Of a stretch of 5,200 bases of DNA, positions 1 through 4,551 are shown in pieces. The stretch spans positions 1 to 5,200 of the forward strand of contig JAHFHJ010000110.1 of the NCBI GenBank assembly GCA_023246985.1, read 5' to 3'. The translations under genes were made by a program, and so were the position numbers. The stretch comes from Candidatus Omnitrophota bacterium. Lineage in GTDB: Bacteria; Omnitrophota; Omnitrophia; Omnitrophales; Aquincolibacteriaceae. The first letter of the stretch is position 1. Every line of letters starts with the position of its first letter. The notes under the pieces were generated by a model. It saw nothing but the letters and a program-made list of their open reading frames with translations. It ran no database searches and was not told the DNA's origin.

Positions 1-41
1 CATTGATGTAAAAAAATTCAAAGTCGGGATGGAGAACGGTA

Positions 42-1145
42 TTAGTTAAAAAATCCTTTTTTGACGCTGATTTTTTCCCCGCGCTCTGCCGCGAATTTTT
101 CGAGAAGCTCGCGCTCGGATTTGCTTAATTTTGTCGGGACTTCAATGTCTACTTTCACGAATTCGTCCCCGCGCCGGCCTTCCGCTCCATAAACCGGGAC
201 GCCTTCCCCTTTGATCTTAAGGATCTTTCCGGCCGGAGTACCGCTCGCGATCTCAATCCGCGTTTTCCCCGCAAGCGTCGGCACCTCCGCCTCACCGCCA
301 AGCACCGCGACCGCGTACGGGATCAGAACCTCGCAATAAACGTCCTGTCCCTGCCGCTCAAAGGTCTTGTTCTTCTTGATAAAGATCTGGACATAAAGAT
401 CCCCTCGGGACGCGCCGCCTTGCCCGGCTTCACCTTCCCCGGTCACGCGCAAACGGGACCCGTGCTCGATCCCGGCGGGGATCTTGACCTGGAGTTTCCG
501 GACCTTTCTGGCGCGTCCTTCGCCGTGACAGGCCGTGCAGGGTTTCTCGATCGATTCCCCTTCGCCGTGACAACGCGGACAGGTCCTGCGCAGCGTGAAA
601 AAACCCTGGGAAACGCGCACTTCTCCGCGCCCCCCGCAATCCGGACAGATCTTCTTCTTGGAACCTTTTTCAGCCCCCGTCCCCTGACATTCGCCGCAAG
701 TTTCCTTGCGCGGGATCTCCAGATCCAAGGTCTTGCCGGTCAGCACTTCCGCGAGCTCAAGCTCCGCCCGATACTCCAGATCGGAACCTCGCTGGCCGCG
801 GCCGCGCCGCCTGCCGCCGCCGCTTCCACTCCCGCCAAAAAAATCCTCGAAAAGATCGCCGAAGATGTCGCTGAACCCGCCAAAGGCGTCCTGAAACCCT
901 TCGAAGCCCGAGAATCCCCCGCCCCCCAAACTGTGGCCGAACTGATCATAACGGGCCCGTTTGTCCGGATCGCTCAGAACGGCGTAGGCCTCCGCGGCTT
1001 CCTTGAATTTTTCTTCCGCCGCCTTGTCCCCGGGATTCCGGTCAGGATGATACTGCAACGCGAACTTACGGTAGTTTTTTTTGAGGGTCTCGCCGTCCGC
1101 AGTCCGGGTCACACCCAATATTTCATAATAATCGCGTTTGGTCAT
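42..1145 (-). CDS. dnaJ: Chaperone protein DnaJ (Hsp40)
   Basis: DnaJ is the cytoplasmic co-chaperone that delivers unfolded clients to DnaK and stimulates its ATPase. The 367-residue product has the full type I layout and normal length. The J domain spans about residues 4-70, with the HPD motif at 33-35 and a DKRARYDQFG end. A long Gly/Phe-rich linker containing DIFGD and EDFFGG covers about 71-118. The zinc domain has four CxxCxGxG repeats with cysteines at 150/153, 167/170, 189/192 and 203/206, followed by the substrate-binding C-terminal beta domains. Two ATGs are adjacent; I chose the second because GAGGG at 1153-1149 lies only one base from the first (1148) and four from the second (1145). 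The gene lies 89 bases downstream of the grpE stop, and that gap is almost entirely heptamer repeats. No dnaK is found on either side within the window. I see no damage to any key motif. Confidence 0.98.
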   Translation of the reverse strand: MTKRDYYEILGVTRTADGETLKKNYRKFALQYHPDRNPGDKAAEEKFKEAAEAYAVLSDPDKRARYDQFGHSLGGGGFSGFEGFQDAFGGFSDIFGDLFEDFFGGSGSGGGRRRGRGQRGSDLEYRAELELAEVLTGKTLDLEIPRKETCGECQGTGAEKGSKKKICPDCGGRGEVRVSQGFFTLRRTCPRCHGEGESIEKPCTACHGEGRARKVRKLQVKIPAGIEHGSRLRVTGEGEAGQGGASRGDLYVQIFIKKNKTFERQGQDVYCEVLIPYAVAVLGGEAEVPTLAGKTRIEIASGTPAGKILKIKGEGVPVYGAEGRRGDEFVKVDIEVPTKLSKSERELLEKFAAERGEKISVKKGFFN

Positions 1146-1152
1146 CATCCCT

Positions 1153-1234
1153 CAGACATCAGACTTCAGACAACAGACCAAAATTTTTGAAGCGCCAAGG
1201 AACCGTGGTCTGCGGTCTGTGGGCTGTGGTCTTT
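1153..1234. repeat. Inverted pair of 7-bp tandem arrays (CAGACNN / GTCTGNN) filling the grpE-dnaJ spacer
   Basis: On the plus strand, CAGAC begins at 1153, 1160, 1167 and 1174, an exact 7-base period giving units CAGACAT, CAGACTT, CAGACAA and CAGACCA. After a 26-base centre (1181-1206), the opposite arm has GGTCTGC, GGTCTGT, GGGCTGT and GGTCTTT starting at 1207, 1214, 1221 and 1228, again with period 7. The arms are imperfect reverse complements; the innermost unit pair, CAGACCA with TGGTCTG, is perfect. One end touches the grpE stop codon at 1235 and the other ends at the dnaJ ribosome binding site (GAGGG). No T-tract follows the hairpin on the coding strand, so it does not look like an intrinsic terminator for the operon. 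It could be a mobile or expanding repeat, an mRNA processing or stability stem, or a recombination scar. Confidence 0.85.
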
Positions 1235-1894
1235 TTAAGTAATTTCGTCCTGTTTTTCATCGGAAGCGGCGGACTTCTCTTGGGGAGGCACGCGAACACG
1301 GACCTTAGCGGCTCTCAGAAGACGGTCATGCAGCATGTAACCGGACTCCATTTCATCAATAATGTGATCTTCTTGACCCGTTTCGGGAACATGCGCGACA
1401 ACTTCATGAAAATGCGGATTGAACGGGCGATCGGCGGTTTCGATCCGCGTAAGACCGTGCAGTTTGAGGATATCGAAGAGCTGTTTCTCCACCCGTTTAA
1501 CTCCCGAAACGAGCGTCTTGAAATTTTGCTGCAACGCTTCTTCCCCGGAAGCGTTCACGGAAGCCGTGTTCGCGTGATTGACGGCTCGCTCAAAATTATC
1601 CAGCACCGGAATAATTTCCCTCAAGATCCGCTCTTGGCTGAATTTGATGAAATCGTCCTTCTCCCGCGTGTTCCTTTTTTTCGCATTTTCGAAATCTGCC
1701 GCGGCAAGAAGAAATTTCTCGCGTAACCCCTCCAATTCCTGGACCCTTTTTTTGAGGTCTTCGTATTCCTGCGCCGGGACCTCGACCTTGTCGTTCTTGG
1801 CCGCGGGCTGCGCGGGCACGGGTTCTTGTTTTTCGACGCCGGAATTCTTTGGATCTTTTTCGGAAGAATGATTTTTTTTAGAATGAGCGTGCAT
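1235..1894 (-). CDS. grpE: Nucleotide exchange factor GrpE
   Basis: GrpE releases ADP from DnaK and so recycles the DnaK-DnaJ chaperone in the cytoplasm. The 219-residue product has a charged, low-complexity tail (about residues 1-38), a long heptad-rich dimerising helix (about 39-90), and a helical section with PVLDNFERAV. The C-terminal beta domain carries the GrpE signature: FNPHFHEVVAHVPETG, then SGYMLHDRLLRAAKVRV. The usual RPA of the signature reads RAA here, a mild change. The length is normal to slightly long for the family. The ATG at 1894 shares its A with a TGA that ends another frame of the upstream hrcA remnant, a typical coupled operon junction; GGAG lies 11 bases upstream, a rather long spacing. 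The next gene is dnaJ, not dnaK, so the DnaK that this protein serves must be encoded elsewhere. Confidence 0.97.
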   Translation of the reverse strand: MHAHSKKNHSSEKDPKNSGVEKQEPVPAQPAAKNDKVEVPAQEYEDLKKRVQELEGLREKFLLAAADFENAKKRNTREKDDFIKFSQERILREIIPVLDNFERAVNHANTASVNASGEEALQQNFKTLVSGVKRVEKQLFDILKLHGLTRIETADRPFNPHFHEVVAHVPETGQEDHIIDEMESGYMLHDRLLRAAKVRVRVPPQEKSAASDEKQDEIT

Positions 1895-2063
1895 CAGGAT
1901 TCAGGCTCCATGCGTTCAAGGGTGCCGGCAACTCCCCGTAGTCTTCTCCCGTGCCGCAGCGGGCGGTCACGATCGAGCAAGGCCCCACCGGTCGCGAAGT
2001 CTCGATATGGGTTTCGATAACTCCCCGAAGAATATTATTTTGTCTTTGGGATAGTGTTTCCAT
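1894..2063 (-). pseudogene. hrcA: Internally deleted remnant of heat-inducible repressor HrcA
   Basis: The 61-codon frame from ATG at 2063 to TAA at 1878 begins with METLSQRQNNILRGVIETHI and continues ETSRPVGPCSIVTARCG. This is the N-terminus of the HrcA winged-helix domain (family pattern LSxRQxxILxxIVExYIxTxxPVGSRxL). Similarity stops after about 37 residues, where SSATIRNEM would be expected. Full HrcA is about 340 residues. A second frame of the same strand remains open across this stretch and ends RRLRGVAGTLERMEPES at a TGA (1896-1894) overlapping the grpE ATG, the junction expected of an intact hrcA-grpE operon. I infer that a deletion of roughly 0.9 kb joined the start of hrcA to its last codons out of frame. 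Position just upstream of grpE supports the identity. An assembly error or a leader peptide with a new role are alternatives. Confidence 0.72.
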
Positions 2064-2072
2064 TGGGCGGGT

Positions 2073-2101
2073 ATGATAGCAAAAAAAACCCGGAATGAGA
2101 A
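2073..2101 (-). promoter_or_regulatory. Sigma-70-type promoter of the hrcA'-grpE-dnaJ unit
   Basis: On the minus strand, TTCTCA (2101-2096) and TATCAT (2078-2073) are separated by 17 bases, and TGC directly before the -10 makes it an extended -10 element. The -10 matches the consensus at five of six bases and the -35 at four of six. Transcription would start near 2066, only a few bases before the hrcA' ATG at 2063. No Shine-Dalgarno sequence fits in between, so hrcA' would be leaderless or simply act as an untranslated leader for grpE. No CIRCE inverted repeat is visible around it. Confidence 0.5.
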
Positions 2102-2106
2102 GCGGG
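2081..2106 (-). terminator. Possible weak intrinsic terminator overlapping the heat-shock promoter
   Basis: The minus strand reads CCCG (2106-2103), a 10-base loop, CGGG (2092-2089), then eight T residues (2088-2081). The stem is only four base pairs and could be lengthened only with a bulge. It would stop read-through from the LTxxQ gene about 345 bases upstream. The same bases form the spacer of the promoter above, so the T-run may serve only as promoter spacer DNA. Confidence 0.3.
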
Positions 2107-2134
2107 GGTTATCTTCGGGCGTTATCTTTGATCA

Positions 2135-2156
2135 CATGGTACATAGTACGCCGTTC
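2135..2156. repeat. Left arm of a GTAC heptamer inverted pair
   Basis: GTAC occurs at 2139 and 2146 and GTTC at 2153, a 7-base period over three units. The stretch CATGGTACATAG at 2135-2146 is an exact reverse complement of CTATGTACCATG at 2413-2424 in the right arm. The repeat class resembles the CAGAC array between grpE and dnaJ: short core, degenerate remainder, 7-base period, inverted pairing. Confidence 0.65.
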
Positions 2157-2180
2157 GGTAAATTCGAGTGATAATTCCCA

Positions 2181-2264
2181 CCCCCCTCCTTTTTCCTTCC
2201 CCCCTGAAGGGGAGAGGCCTCCGGCTTTACGAGCCGACACGCTCGGAGAGGTTAGGGGGAGGGG
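2181..2264. repeat. GC-rich non-coding block with nested inverted repeats
   Basis: This block consists of homopolymeric C/T and G/A tracts arranged as inverted repeats. CCCCTCC at 2183-2189 is complementary to GGAGGGG at 2258-2264. Inside lies a 5 bp stem, CGGCT (2222-2226) with AGCCG (2232-2236), around a TTACG loop. GGAGAGG also occurs twice (2211-2217 and 2245-2251). The reading frames through it have no plausible protein character. It looks like a dispersed, foldback-type repeat, but its copy number cannot be judged from one window. Confidence 0.5.
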
Positions 2265-2297
2265 CTGAAATCCTTACCGGATTTCCCGAACGCGGTA

Positions 2298-2394
2298 CTA
2301 TACCCAACGAAATTGAATCTGCGGAAGTCGAAAGCGAATCTGTAGAGGGAACGCAGCCCCAAAAAGTTCGCAATCCTAATTTCATTGGGTATAG
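2298..2394. repeat. 97 bp element with 17 bp terminal inverted repeats
   Basis: CTATACCCAACGAAATT at 2298-2314 and AATTTCATTGGGTATAG at 2378-2394 are reverse complements at 16 of 17 positions and enclose 63 bases. The interior contains GAATCTG twice (2315-2321 and 2336-2342), 21 bases apart. There is no reading frame for a transposase, and I see no clear target-site duplication in the flanks (GCGGTA on the left, CAGTCG on the right). The size and ends would suit a MITE-like element or a structured RNA. Together with the neighbouring GC-rich block and the GTAC heptamers it makes up the gene-free stretch 2064-2450. Confidence 0.6.
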
Positions 2395-2412
2395 CAGTCG
2401 CCGCCAAGCTCG

Positions 2413-2441
2413 CTATGTACCATGTCCTCTGTACCAAGTAT
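2413..2441. repeat. Right arm of the GTAC heptamer inverted pair, four units
   Basis: Starting at 2414 the plus strand divides into TATGTAC, CATGTCC, TCTGTAC and CAAGTAT, with GT at 2417, 2424, 2431 and 2438, an exact 7-base period. The first 12 bases (2413-2424) are a perfect reverse complement of 2135-2146. The array ends nine bases from the stop codon of the LTxxQ gene. Confidence 0.65.
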
Positions 2442-2450
2442 TGACCCGAA

Positions 2451-2942
2451 CTACTCTTGCTTCGGCTCTTCTGACGGATTCCCCTTGTCACCGTGCTTGC
2501 TCTTCATTCTTTCCTGATGCAGCGCCTGCATTTTCGCAAATTGCTCGGGCGTAAGAATCTCTTTCATGGCGAAGAGGCCGTCGATCTTCCGGGAGAACAT
2601 TTGCGCTTTAAGCGCGCTTATTTCCCCGACCAGCCCGTTCACGCCCTCGCGAGTCGCGCCTGGCTTTGCGATCGCCTCGTGAAGCGCCTGCATCTTTATC
2701 TTGAGCTGTTCGCGCGCCGCCTTGTTATTTTCCTTTTTGGCTTCACGTTGCGCTTTAAGTTTCTCCTTCTGCTCCGCGGTAAGGTTCAGATCCTTGAAGA
2801 ACTCTTTCCCTTCCCCCTGTTTATAGCCCTTGCCGCCCGCCGGGTGATCCCCATCATTTTCAGCATAAGCCACCACGGGCCCCGCGGCCATCAACCCTGC
2901 CACCGCCAAAACTGTTGCGATCTTCGTTAATTTGTTTTTCAT
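2451..2942 (-). CDS. Exported LTxxQ-motif protein, Spy/CpxP-like
   Basis: The 163-residue product is probably a periplasmic stress protein of the LTxxQ group, which includes Spy (an ATP-independent chaperone), CpxP and the zinc-linked ZraP. A Sec signal peptide (Lys-rich start, hydrophobic core about 8-25) ends at AYA, giving a mature start near residue 28. Two LTxxQ motifs are visible, LTAEQ at 54-58 and LTPEQ at 130-134, in an otherwise helical, Lys/Glu/Gln-rich chain; this is the family layout. GGGGAGGG lies seven bases before the ATG, supporting this start. It follows the anti-sigma gene on the same strand but has its own ECF-type promoter in the 57-base gap. Family and context suggest a protein induced by envelope stress. 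A metal-binding role is less certain; the His and acidic residues of the mature N-terminus are only suggestive. Confidence 0.85.
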   Translation of the reverse strand: MKNKLTKIATVLAVAGLMAAGPVVAYAENDGDHPAGGKGYKQGEGKEFFKDLNLTAEQKEKLKAQREAKKENNKAAREQLKIKMQALHEAIAKPGATREGVNGLVGEISALKAQMFSRKIDGLFAMKEILTPEQFAKMQALHQERMKSKHGDKGNPSEEPKQE

Positions 2943-2969
2943 TTTGAGACCCTCCCCTTTTCTATCCGC

Positions 2970-2998
2970 TGAGACCGCGCGCGTTCTACAAAAGTTCC
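2970..2998 (-). promoter_or_regulatory. ECF-sigma-type promoter of the LTxxQ gene
   Basis: The minus strand has GGAACTT (2998-2992), 16 bases, then GTCTCA (2975-2970). This matches the RpoE-type ECF consensus (GGAACTT about 16 bases before GTC). The -35 element begins one base after the anti-sigma stop codon. The same -35 sequence with the same spacing precedes the sigma gene at 4103, so both are likely read by the sigma factor encoded here. Confidence 0.72.
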
Positions 2999-2999
2999 C

Positions 3000-3497
3000 T
3001 CATTCGCTTATTTCTTTGAAAACGGCGTCATAATCTTTCAGGTCCCCGTTCATGAGATCCGTATTCCCGGCACCCAGCTCTCCCAGGAACGTCATCTGCT
3101 CGAACACATAGCCATAGACCGGATCCGCGTAGCGGGGCGGCCACTTCGCGAGTACTATAACTCCCAGGATCAGAGTCGTCACAAACGCCGCGTGAAAGAC
3201 CGGTTGCGGCATCCTCAGCAGAGACACCCAGGCATTCGCCCATTTTCCGAGCCCATTCCCGGAACGCGATCGTTCCGTCTCAATTTTTTCGCGGATCTTC
3301 TGCCAAACAACGTGATCCGGCCGCATTTCTTCCGCCCCTTCGAAGGGAATCACGGCGGTCCTTTGAACGGCTTCAAAGAACTCGCGGCAATCCGCACATC
3401 CCGCAAAATGCCGCTCAACCTCGGCGCGCTCTTCGGCGTCCAATTCCTTATCCAAATATTCCGTCATAAGCTTGTCTTGCGCTTTTTTACATTCCAT
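3000..3497 (-). CDS. Zinc-type (ZAS-like) transmembrane anti-sigma factor
   Basis: This 165-residue protein should bind the ECF sigma factor encoded just upstream and hold it inactive at the inner membrane. The N-terminal domain has the zinc anti-sigma pattern H30-x3-C34-x2-C37 with an additional Cys3, in the setting typical of the family (YLDKELDAEERAEVERHFAGC). A linker follows, then one membrane helix at about 100-117 and a short exterior tail of about 48 residues. The start is firm: a perfect AAGGAGG lies nine bases before the ATG. The gene overlaps the end of the sigma gene by 11 bases, so the two are translationally coupled, as is usual for sigma/anti-sigma pairs. Release could be by proteolysis or by redox or metal change at the zinc site; the sequence does not decide. 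The C-terminal tail has no domain that I recognise. Confidence 0.9.
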   Translation of the reverse strand: MECKKAQDKLMTEYLDKELDAEERAEVERHFAGCADCREFFEAVQRTAVIPFEGAEEMRPDHVVWQKIREKIETERSRSGNGLGKWANAWVSLLRMPQPVFHAAFVTTLILGVIVLAKWPPRYADPVYGYVFEQMTFLGELGAGNTDLMNGDLKDYDAVFKEISE

Positions 3498-4050
3498 GGC
3501 TCGCGACCTCCTTTTGCCCGAGGGCCATCAAGGTCTCCCGGGCTCTTTTGAGCCTCGATCGGACCGTATTGATGTTAATGCCGAGACTCGTTGCAATTTC
3601 CTGATAATCCATCCCCTCGATCTCGCGGGAAAGAATGCAGACCCGTTGATCCGGATTCAATTGATTCAGCAAGGCATTTAATTTTTTTTCAACCTCTTCC
3701 GCTTCCAGACGCTTTCCGGCTTCCGGCTGCGTCACGGTCGCGGGGTCTTCAAAGATCTCCTCGATTTCGCGCGTTGTCACGCGGCTTCTTTTTTTCGCAT
3801 GATTGATCGCCGTATTGACCGCGATCCGATAAAGCCATGTTTTAAAAGAGGATTCGAATCTAAAAGAGCCAAGACCGCGATGAATCCTGAGAAACACGTC
3901 CTGCGTTACTTCCTCGGCGTCCTGTTTTGTATTCACGACGCGGTAAGCCAAAGTGTAAACATATCCGCAAGCCCGTTCATAGACCTCCCGAAACGCCCTC
4001 ATGTCTCCTTCGCCGGCTTTAACTAAAAGTTCTTTTTCAATGTCCTGCAT
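3487..4050 (-). CDS. ECF-family RNA polymerase sigma factor (RpoE-like)
   Basis: The 187-residue product is a two-domain group 4 sigma factor that directs RNA polymerase to stress promoters. Sigma2 covers about residues 14-85, with DAEEVTQDVFLRIHRGLGSF and FKTWLYRIAVNTAINHAKK. An acidic linker covers about 86-125. Sigma4 covers about 125-180, with LNPDQR, the helix-turn-helix MDYQEIATSLGININTVRSRL and KRARETL. A longer frame reaches 4122, but I chose the ATG at 4050. AAGGG sits seven bases before it, family homology begins there, and the ECF-type promoter at 4103-4075 lies inside the longer frame. It overlaps the anti-sigma gene by 11 bases. Its likely targets in this window are its own promoter and that of the LTxxQ gene. 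Confidence 0.95.
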   Translation of the reverse strand: MQDIEKELLVKAGEGDMRAFREVYERACGYVYTLAYRVVNTKQDAEEVTQDVFLRIHRGLGSFRFESSFKTWLYRIAVNTAINHAKKRSRVTTREIEEIFEDPATVTQPEAGKRLEAEEVEKKLNALLNQLNPDQRVCILSREIEGMDYQEIATSLGININTVRSRLKRARETLMALGQKEVASHGM

Positions 4051-4074
4051 AGGATATCCCTTAAGCTCCACCCC

Positions 4075-4103
4075 TTTGACAGCCCCGGCACTCCGAAAGT
4101 TCC
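4075..4103 (-). promoter_or_regulatory. Autoregulatory ECF-type promoter of the sigma/anti-sigma operon
   Basis: On the minus strand, GGAACTT (4103-4097), 16 bases, then GTCAAA (4080-4075) gives an RpoE-like promoter 25 bases before the sigma ATG. Transcription would begin near 4069, leaving a short leader that contains the AAGGG ribosome binding site. It shares its -35 sequence and exact spacing with the promoter at 2998. Confidence 0.72.
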
Positions 4104-4115
4104 CCGCCTGCCTCA

Positions 4116-4151
4116 AAAACACATGGCCTGATCTTTTGGATCAGGCCATGT
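4116..4151 (-). terminator. Strong intrinsic terminator of the 90-residue protein gene
   Basis: ACATGGCCTGATC (4121-4133) and GATCAGGCCATGT (4139-4151) form a perfect 13 bp stem with a 5-base loop. On the minus strand it is followed by GTTTTTG, so it terminates transcripts arriving from the gene that stops at 4182. It also insulates the ECF promoter starting at 4103. On the plus strand only three T residues follow, so a role in that direction is less likely. Confidence 0.88.
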
Positions 4152-4181
4152 TTCCAATCTCATTTCTAAAAATCCGCGGTA

Positions 4182-4454
4182 TTAAAATCCGAGTTTCTTT
4201 TTCAGATTCTCTTCGGTTTTTCGGACTGCTTCGGCCGCTTCTTCGGCTTGTTTCTTGGCGCAAATGACGACACGGTCGGCTTTGCGTTTGGCCAAGATCC
4301 TGTCTTTTTCCATCCCCTGCTTGCCAAGCGTCGCAAACCAATCTCCGACCCGGGAGAGGGGGGCATCCTTGGTGCAATCGGACGCATAAGCGGTTATGGG
4401 GATTCCGCCGAACACAAGCGTGAAAACAAAGAACGCGATGACGAGTTGACGCAT
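4182..4454 (-). CDS. Small exported protein of unknown function with two cysteines
   Basis: I do not recognise this 90-residue protein. It starts with a clear Sec signal peptide (MRQ, hydrophobic stretch about 4-22) ending at AYA, with the mature protein beginning near Ser25. The mature part has Cys27 and Cys65, which could form a disulfide in an oxidising periplasm. Its C-terminal half is a highly charged Lys/Glu/Ala helix with AKKQAEEAAEAVRKTEENL. The ATG at 4454 is chosen because AAGGAT lies seven bases upstream and the signal peptide begins there; a longer frame to 4619 overlaps the neighbouring gene and its terminator. It forms its own unit, with a TATAAT box upstream and the strong terminator downstream. 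Its position beside the envelope-stress module suggests an envelope job, but that is inference only. Confidence 0.8.
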   Translation of the reverse strand: MRQLVIAFFVFTLVFGGIPITAYASDCTKDAPLSRVGDWFATLGKQGMEKDRILAKRKADRVVICAKKQAEEAAEAVRKTEENLKKKLGF

Positions 4455-4499
4455 GGTGCTATCCTTTCGTTGGTTTGGATCTTGCGACAAACGCGCGCC

Positions 4500-4505
4500 A
4501 TTATA
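4500..4505 (-). promoter_or_regulatory. Perfect TATAAT -10 box for the 90-residue protein gene
   Basis: The minus strand reads GTTTATAATGG here, about 45 bases before the ATG at 4454. No good -35 hexamer lies 16-18 bases further upstream, where the sequence is GTCGAT; a TTGAAA lies too far away, at 23 bases. The box lies at the T-tract of the preceding terminator, so the two signals are packed together. Confidence 0.5.
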
Positions 4506-4510
4506 AACAA

Positions 4511-4548
4511 AAAATCCGCCCCATCGACTTTCAAAATCGACGAGGGGG
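4511..4548 (-). terminator. Imperfect intrinsic terminator of the zinc-ribbon gene pair
   Basis: On the minus strand, a CCCC run (4547-4544) and TCGA (4540-4537) pair with TCGA (4527-4524) and GGGG (4522-4519, on the plus strand CCCC). The helix is broken by a small internal loop (4541-4543 against 4523) and capped by nine bases. CGGA then six T residues (down to 4511) follow. It begins four bases after the stop codon at 4552. Confidence 0.6.
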
Positions 4549-4551
4549 TTC

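Noticed and set aside
1..41. An ATG on the minus strand at 3-1 as a next operon gene
   Set aside because: It has no ribosome binding site and only the start codon lies in the window, so nothing can be supported.
420..1190. Long plus-strand open frame of 256 codons opposite dnaJ
   Set aside because: It is an antisense shadow of dnaJ with low-complexity Pro/Ala/Arg content, no ribosome binding site and no domain character.
1153..1234. CRISPR array
   Set aside because: The units are 7 bases long, contiguous and inverted, without spacers of 25-40 bases and without cas genes nearby.
1153..1234. Intrinsic terminator between grpE and dnaJ
   Set aside because: On the coding strand the hairpin is followed by GAGGG and the dnaJ start, with no T-tract; only the plus-strand side has a T-run.
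1187..1726. Plus-strand frame of 179 codons opposite grpE
   Set aside because: It lies antisense to clearly conserved GrpE codons, and its apparent hydrophobic start derives from the GTCTG repeat arm and the end of grpE.
2148..2174. GAGTGATAA at 2166-2174 as half of a CIRCE operator
   Set aside because: It matches the right half at eight of nine bases, but the left half at the required 9-base spacing does not match, and it lies too far upstream of the promoter.
2252..2491. Minus-strand frame of 79 codons downstream of and overlapping the LTxxQ gene
   Set aside because: It starts inside the LTxxQ gene in another frame, runs through the heptamer and MITE-like repeats, and has no ribosome binding site.
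2168..2554. Plus-strand frame of 128 codons across the repeat region
   Set aside because: It translates the foldback and inverted-repeat DNA and then runs antisense into the LTxxQ gene; the composition is not that of a protein.
4051..4122. 24-codon N-terminal extension of the sigma factor
   Set aside because: The first ATG sits in the terminator stem and the ECF promoter falls inside the extension; the ATG at 4050 has a good ribosome binding site and fits family length.
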